From positions 58,855,403 to 58,919,402 of the forward strand of contig CM046303.1 in assembly GCA_025267735.1 (NCBI GenBank): 64,000 nucleotides of DNA. The letters run 5' to 3'. This document shows, one piece after another, positions 60,085 to 64,000 of the stretch. The stretch comes from Mactra quadrangularis (lineage: Eukaryota; Mollusca; Bivalvia; Venerida; Mactridae). The notes under the pieces are model-generated. The model was given only the letters and a program-made list of their open reading frames with translations, was not told where the DNA came from and searched no databases. A program made the translations under genes and the position numbers. The first letter of the stretch is position 1. Each line of letters opens with the position of its first letter.

Positions 60085-60598
60085 AATAAAAGCTATATAC
60101 ATCTTTACTACGTTTTAAATGATTATTCATTTCTAAAAATAAGATTCTTTATTGCGCAGTATACGAGTAAGATATATAAGAGCTATATGCATCTTCACTA
60201 CGTTTAAATGATTATTCATTTCTAAAAATAAGATTCTTTATTGTGCAGTATACGAGTAAGATATATAAGAGCTATATGCATCTTTACTACGTTTAAATGA
60301 TTATTCATTTCTAAAAATAAGATTCTTTATTGAGCAGTATGCGAGTAAGATATATAAGAGCTATATACATCTTTACTACGTTTAAATGATTATTCATTTC
60401 TAAAAATAAGATTCTTTATTGCGCAGTATACGAGTAAGATATATAAGAGCTATATACATCTTTACTACGTTTAAATGATTAATCATTTCTAAAGATAAGA
60501 TTCTTTATTGTGCAGATAAGAGCTATATACATCTTTACTACATTTAAATGATTAATCATTTCTAAAGATAAGATTCTTTATTGCGCAGTATATCGTAC
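60085..60598. repeat. 89-bp satellite array
   Basis: AGAGCTATATGCATCTTTAC...AAATAAGATTCTTTATTG recurs with starts near 60091, 60181, 60270, 60359, 60448 and 60521. The spacing is 89-90 bp, with the last unit shortened to 73 bp by loss of TATACGAGTAAGATATA. Lies upstream of the 58946-59812 minus-strand frame. Confidence 0.95.
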
Positions 60599-60599
60599 G

Positions 60600-62413
60600 T
60601 ATACATTGTGCAATCACGCTATCTAATTCGAATATCCGATTTCTTTCGTTATCTATATAATTTTTTTTCATTGTAACCTTTTACGTCAATTTGCCGTTAT
60701 CGCATGTTAAAATCTTAACCATTTTCAAAACTGTTGATAAAATCTTTATAAAAAAACCATAGTAATATCGGTCTATCGTTAGAGAAGAGACAAAAAAACG
60801 TACAAGTGTCGTATGTCGTTCAATATGTCGGTCCATAGTCCAAGTTGTCATGATCTATTTTATTGTATGATATCGCTACATTGTCCGTTATCTCATGTTA
60901 ACTCATTTACCCAATTTTGAAATAGTTCATAACATCTTTATCTCCAAACAAATTAATATCGGTAATATGTTAGGGATATAAAACACAACAAGGGTCGCAT
61001 GTCCTTCAGATGGCTAACTAACTAAAACAATGTATAAAGTAGATTTCTAAATCTTTTCAAACCCGAAAAAAATCAGTGCCATCAGTGCTTTGATTTTTAT
61101 TTTCAACGTTTTGACCCCAAAAGAGACTTTCCGCTTGAATTTTTGAGCGAATTTGTTTTTGATACTACTATGACTGTTACCTTTCACATAGTACAAAAAT
61201 AAATTATGTTGCAAATTTGTCTAGATTAGCCTATTTTTCACTAGAATAAATAGACTATTATTCATTCAAAAAATAGATCCTATATACAAGTATTATGCAA
61301 TCCGATCTCCTGGTCCAAAATCCAAATTTCATTATTTGTTTTGTTGTCTTAACTTCCTTGTACGTAAATGTGGTGTTATCTCATTTTTAAATTATTTATC
61401 CAATTAAAAAAAAATAAAACATTTCTCTCAAAACAAAATTAGAAAATTAGATTCCTAATTGCTTTGATTTAATTGGAAAATAGCAACAATAAATCATATC
61501 CTGCACCGCTTTACAAAAGACCTATGGTCTCGTGCTTGAATTTTTTCATGATTTTTCGTTGTGCATATCAATGCGCAAACGATTTTCACCAAAACTGACC
61601 ACTGGGACTTTTGTACGAGTAGCATGTGTCCATTTCCATGTTAACAATGCAAGCAGACGACAGTATAGTCGTATTCAACTCAACATTAACGACCGAGCGT
61701 ACTCGTACATGTTGAAAAATAAACAAAAATCCAACAATATTGAAATCGGGGTACCTAGAAGTTTCGTTAAGTATATTAAGTATAAGAATTTGCTCTTAAA
61801 TGTCAATTATTCTGAGTCTTCTGAAATGCATTTTGATAAGTTGAATAATAAATTAGATACTATGGATAAACAAGCAGGTGGCTTGTATGAAGTCTCAGGT
61901 ACTCTATTACAGAACAACATTAATGTGGACTAAACATTCTTTAAATATTATGCAGAATAGGTACGAAATTGCATTAGGTTATCTTTCAGATAAAAAAATG
62001 ATCAATTATACAACGTTCTGTAAAGAGAACACTTGGTTCGATTTGAGTGAAAGAAGAATTTATTTTCCTAAAATGCAAAAATGCAGTATTGCTTATCAGT
62101 AAGAAAATACCGATAGTATGATAGTTGAAAGTAAACAACATTGGTTACACCTCCAACAAATACTGAACCGCCTAACTGATCAATTAATTCACTGTTTGCG
62201 TTTCATCCATCCAACATATCATTCAGTAAGTTTAAACACGAACTAATATTAATTAAATATTGAACTGGTAACAAATAAAATTGCATCTTATTGTTGAATA
62301 CACGTTAAATGAGGATGCTTCATGACATGTTGTTTTAAAAACACCAAATAGTATCATAATATTTATTGTTGTGACTAAAGGTATCATAACTAATATGTTG
62401 ACACCTTAACATC
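60600..62413. other. Intergenic stretch between the two endonuclease copies
   Basis: Contains the partial TIR element at 61520-61780 and short frames at 61532 and 61878 without domains. The last 170 bases are the duplicated flank of the second endonuclease ORF. Confidence 0.5.
61520..61780. mobile_element. Partial copy of the ATATACTTAACGAA-ended element
   Basis: Matches 52375-52658 in order: TTTTTCGTTGTGCATATCAA, GCAAGCAGACGACAGTATAG, and the end GGGGTACCTAGAAGTTTCGT. The left terminus was not found, so it is truncated. The 133-codon frame from 61532 runs through it and is probably chance. Confidence 0.6.
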
Positions 62414-63766
62414 TTATTTCAATATGAAACGCATTACAGCTCTCGATATTAAACTGATTATTTTATGAAACGTTTTTGAATGAAAAAATCTTAACTTTTC
62501 AGTAATGATAGAGAAGAGAACTGCGCAATGGTCACATTTTGAATCGCTACTACTATCCCAGAGATGAGGGTCGGTAACTGAAACATCAGATACCATTTTA
62601 CAATCTACGTTAGTAATCAAAACATCAAGGATGTGCCCGCCGATGTGGGTTGGGTCTTTTACGTGTTGCTTCATTCTGTACGATTTTAGTGTCTTATTGA
62701 ATTTAATTGTATTACAATCACGTTTATCATCGAGGTGCAAGTTTAAATCACCCACGATGATACACTGTTTATCAGACACTGCGAGTTCGTTGAGAAATAC
62801 GGGCCATTCATCTTGAAAAAACGTACTGGTCTTTAACTTGTTAGACTTTGATGGTGGGGGTCTGTATACTACTGCCATTCTTACTTCAGTTCCATTTAAA
62901 CTGAAGTCGCAATTCAAGTGTTCAAACGTTGTATATTTTTCGCCAGTTCCGATTTTCTTCATTCTTATTTGTGACTTATATATCAAAGCGACACCACCAC
63001 CTCTTCCATTTCTTGCAACATATTGAAAGGAATAACCATCAGGTAAAATTTGGTTGATATACGATTCATCATTTATGTTGCCAAGCCAGGTCTCAGTCAA
63101 AGCTATGATATACAAATCATTTGACTTAATAAAGTTGTAGATGAATGCTGTTTTGTTTTTCACCGACCTAGCATTCAAGCAAGCTATGCGTGCAACAGTT
63201 TTTATAATTTGGGACGATAAATTCTTTCTGGCGAAATATCTGACGAGTAATTTCTTTCTTATACTGGATTCATCTACTATAATTGGTGATGATAAATCCT
63301 TTTTGGGAGATAGTTCAAATGGTTTAATCGACCTTTGCCTTTTACGCATCATTATTTTATTTATGGATGATAAATCCATTTTGAGAAATGATCTAAATGG
63401 TTGATACGGCCTTTGCCTTCTACGCATTATTATTTTATTTATCGATGATAAATCCATTTTGGGATATGATCCAAATGGTTGAACGTGGCTTTGCTTTCTA
63501 TGCACTATTCTCCTTTTTATGGATGATAAATCCCTTTTTGGAAATGATCCAAATGGTTGAACGTGGCTTTGCCTTCTATGCATTATTCTTCTTTTTATGG
63601 ATAAAAAATCCATTTTGGGAAATAGTCCAAATGGTTTAACGTACCTTTGCATTCTACGCATTATTCTTCTTTTTATGGATAAAAAATCCATTTTGGGAAA
63701 TAGTCCAAATGGTTTAACGTACCTTTGCATTCTACGCATTATTCTTTTTATGGATGATAAATCCAT
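62414..63766 (-). CDS. Endonuclease ORF with six-copy 26-residue N-terminal repeat
   Basis: An intact 450-codon frame. Residues 1-155 are six tandem repeats (one of 25, five of 26 residues) of consensus M-D-L-S-S-I-K-R-R-I-M-R-R-x-Q-x-x-x-x-P-F-x-x-F-P-K, strongly basic; the DNA shows the same 78-bp period. A partial repeat is readable just upstream of the ATG, behind an in-frame TAA. Residues about 190-420 are an APE-type endonuclease: L-N-A-R-S (N198), T-E-T-W-L (E225), V-Y-R-P-P-P-S, G-D-L-N-L-H (D340, N342), P-T-H-I-G-G-H (H374), and C-D-H (D412, H413) where S-D-H is usual. No reverse transcriptase follows. It is closely related to the ORF at 58946-59812, which lacks the repeats, so they were probably added in this copy. 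The basic repeat could bind nucleic acid, but that is inference. Confidence 0.85.
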   Translation of the reverse strand: MDLSSIKRIMRRMQRYVKPFGLFPKMDFLSIKRRIMRRMQRYVKPFGLFPKMDFLSIKRRIMHRRQSHVQPFGSFPKRDLSSIKRRIVHRKQSHVQPFGSYPKMDLSSINKIIMRRRQRPYQPFRSFLKMDLSSINKIMMRKRQRSIKPFELSPKKDLSSPIIVDESSIRKKLLVRYFARKNLSSQIIKTVARIACLNARSVKNKTAFIYNFIKSNDLYIIALTETWLGNINDESYINQILPDGYSFQYVARNGRGGGVALIYKSQIRMKKIGTGEKYTTFEHLNCDFSLNGTEVRMAVVYRPPPSKSNKLKTSTFFQDEWPVFLNELAVSDKQCIIVGDLNLHLDDKRDCNTIKFNKTLKSYRMKQHVKDPTHIGGHILDVLITNVDCKMVSDVSVTDPHLWDSSSDSKCDHCAVLFSIITEKLRFFHSKTFHKIISLISRAVMRFILK

Positions 63767-63790
63767 TTTGGGAAATAATCCGAATTGTTT
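63302..63790 (-). repeat. 78-bp coding minisatellite in the endonuclease ORF
   Basis: Six 78-bp units (the 5'-most 75 bp) plus a partial one, all in frame. On the plus strand each reads as a variant of TTTTGGGAAATAGTCCAAAT...TTTATGGATGATAAATCCA. The two units nearest the ATG are almost identical, so amplification is recent at the N-terminal end; the inner ones have diverged. Confidence 0.9.
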
Positions 63791-64000
63791 TAATGATAGT
63801 TATGAATAAACTTGTATTGATGCTCTTTTTTAATTTCTAGGATAATTTTATTGTGGGTTATTTTCCATAGTGTTTTCTAATTAGCCGTACACTCTATTCT
63901 CTTCAAATAGTTCAAATTGCAGGACGTTCTTGTCGTCTAATACATAGATTTTATTCAATCATTAGTTCAATATTGTCATGTTAAATGATACTTTTATACT

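Noticed and set aside
63141..63809. Several plus-strand frames with repeated sequence
   Set aside because: Shadows of the minus-strand repeat-bearing endonuclease ORF.

Overview
The window is AT-rich, intron-rich, repeat-dense nuclear DNA from an animal. The best guess is a lophotrochozoan, probably a bivalve mollusc. Evidence: tRNA-derived SINEs ending in a GTTAAACCC-AAC/AAAC tail, a repeat with TGAGC termini and a GTCGTACGTCG core of the kind I know from bivalve genomes, CR1-like and other non-LTR retrotransposon fragments, many short TIR elements, and one multi-exon gene with GT/AG introns. The organism call is inference; nothing here identifies a species.

Layout. 0-16 kb holds no recognisable gene: a minus-strand SINE (about 280-560), a 0.97-kb inverted-repeat element (967-1938), a mollusc-type dispersed repeat (about 2355-2855), a second SINE (4927-5105), fold-back elements (7745-7900, 15219-15372), a minisatellite (10800-11250) and a TA-flanked MITE (12261-12641). 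16.1-30.2 kb is a zone of old, diverged tandem and segmental duplications. Inside it are a 935-bp pogo/Tigger-like MITE with its empty site preserved in the sister copy, two PIF/Harbinger-like MITEs, and an open reading frame for a 73-residue secreted, cysteine-bearing peptide (29989-30210) with two decayed relatives (26627, about 24660). 32.2-35.4 kb is bounded by inverted repeats and a TAA duplication, like a 3.2-kb DNA transposon. 36-40.5 kb carries short-period repeats and three copies of a 450-bp noncoding unit.

41.5-55.0 kb contains the only clear host gene. It is a five-exon, plus-strand, 454-codon SLC16/monocarboxylate-transporter-like MFS protein, and every exon phase agrees. Its 8.1-kb third intron has absorbed a 5'-truncated LINE in the same orientation (reverse transcriptase broken by a one-base frameshift), an inverted-repeat element with a degraded RecQ-like helicase exon, a near-perfect hairpin and another MITE.

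56-64 kb holds a SINE, MITEs, an 89-bp satellite and two minus-strand paralogous ORFs encoding only the apurinic-type endonuclease domain of CR1-like retrotransposons. The second is fused to six in-frame copies of a basic 26-residue repeat.

Except for the transporter there is no sign of genes working together; most of the window is a record of transposition and duplication. Coordinates of diverged repeats are approximate because they come from alignment by eye.
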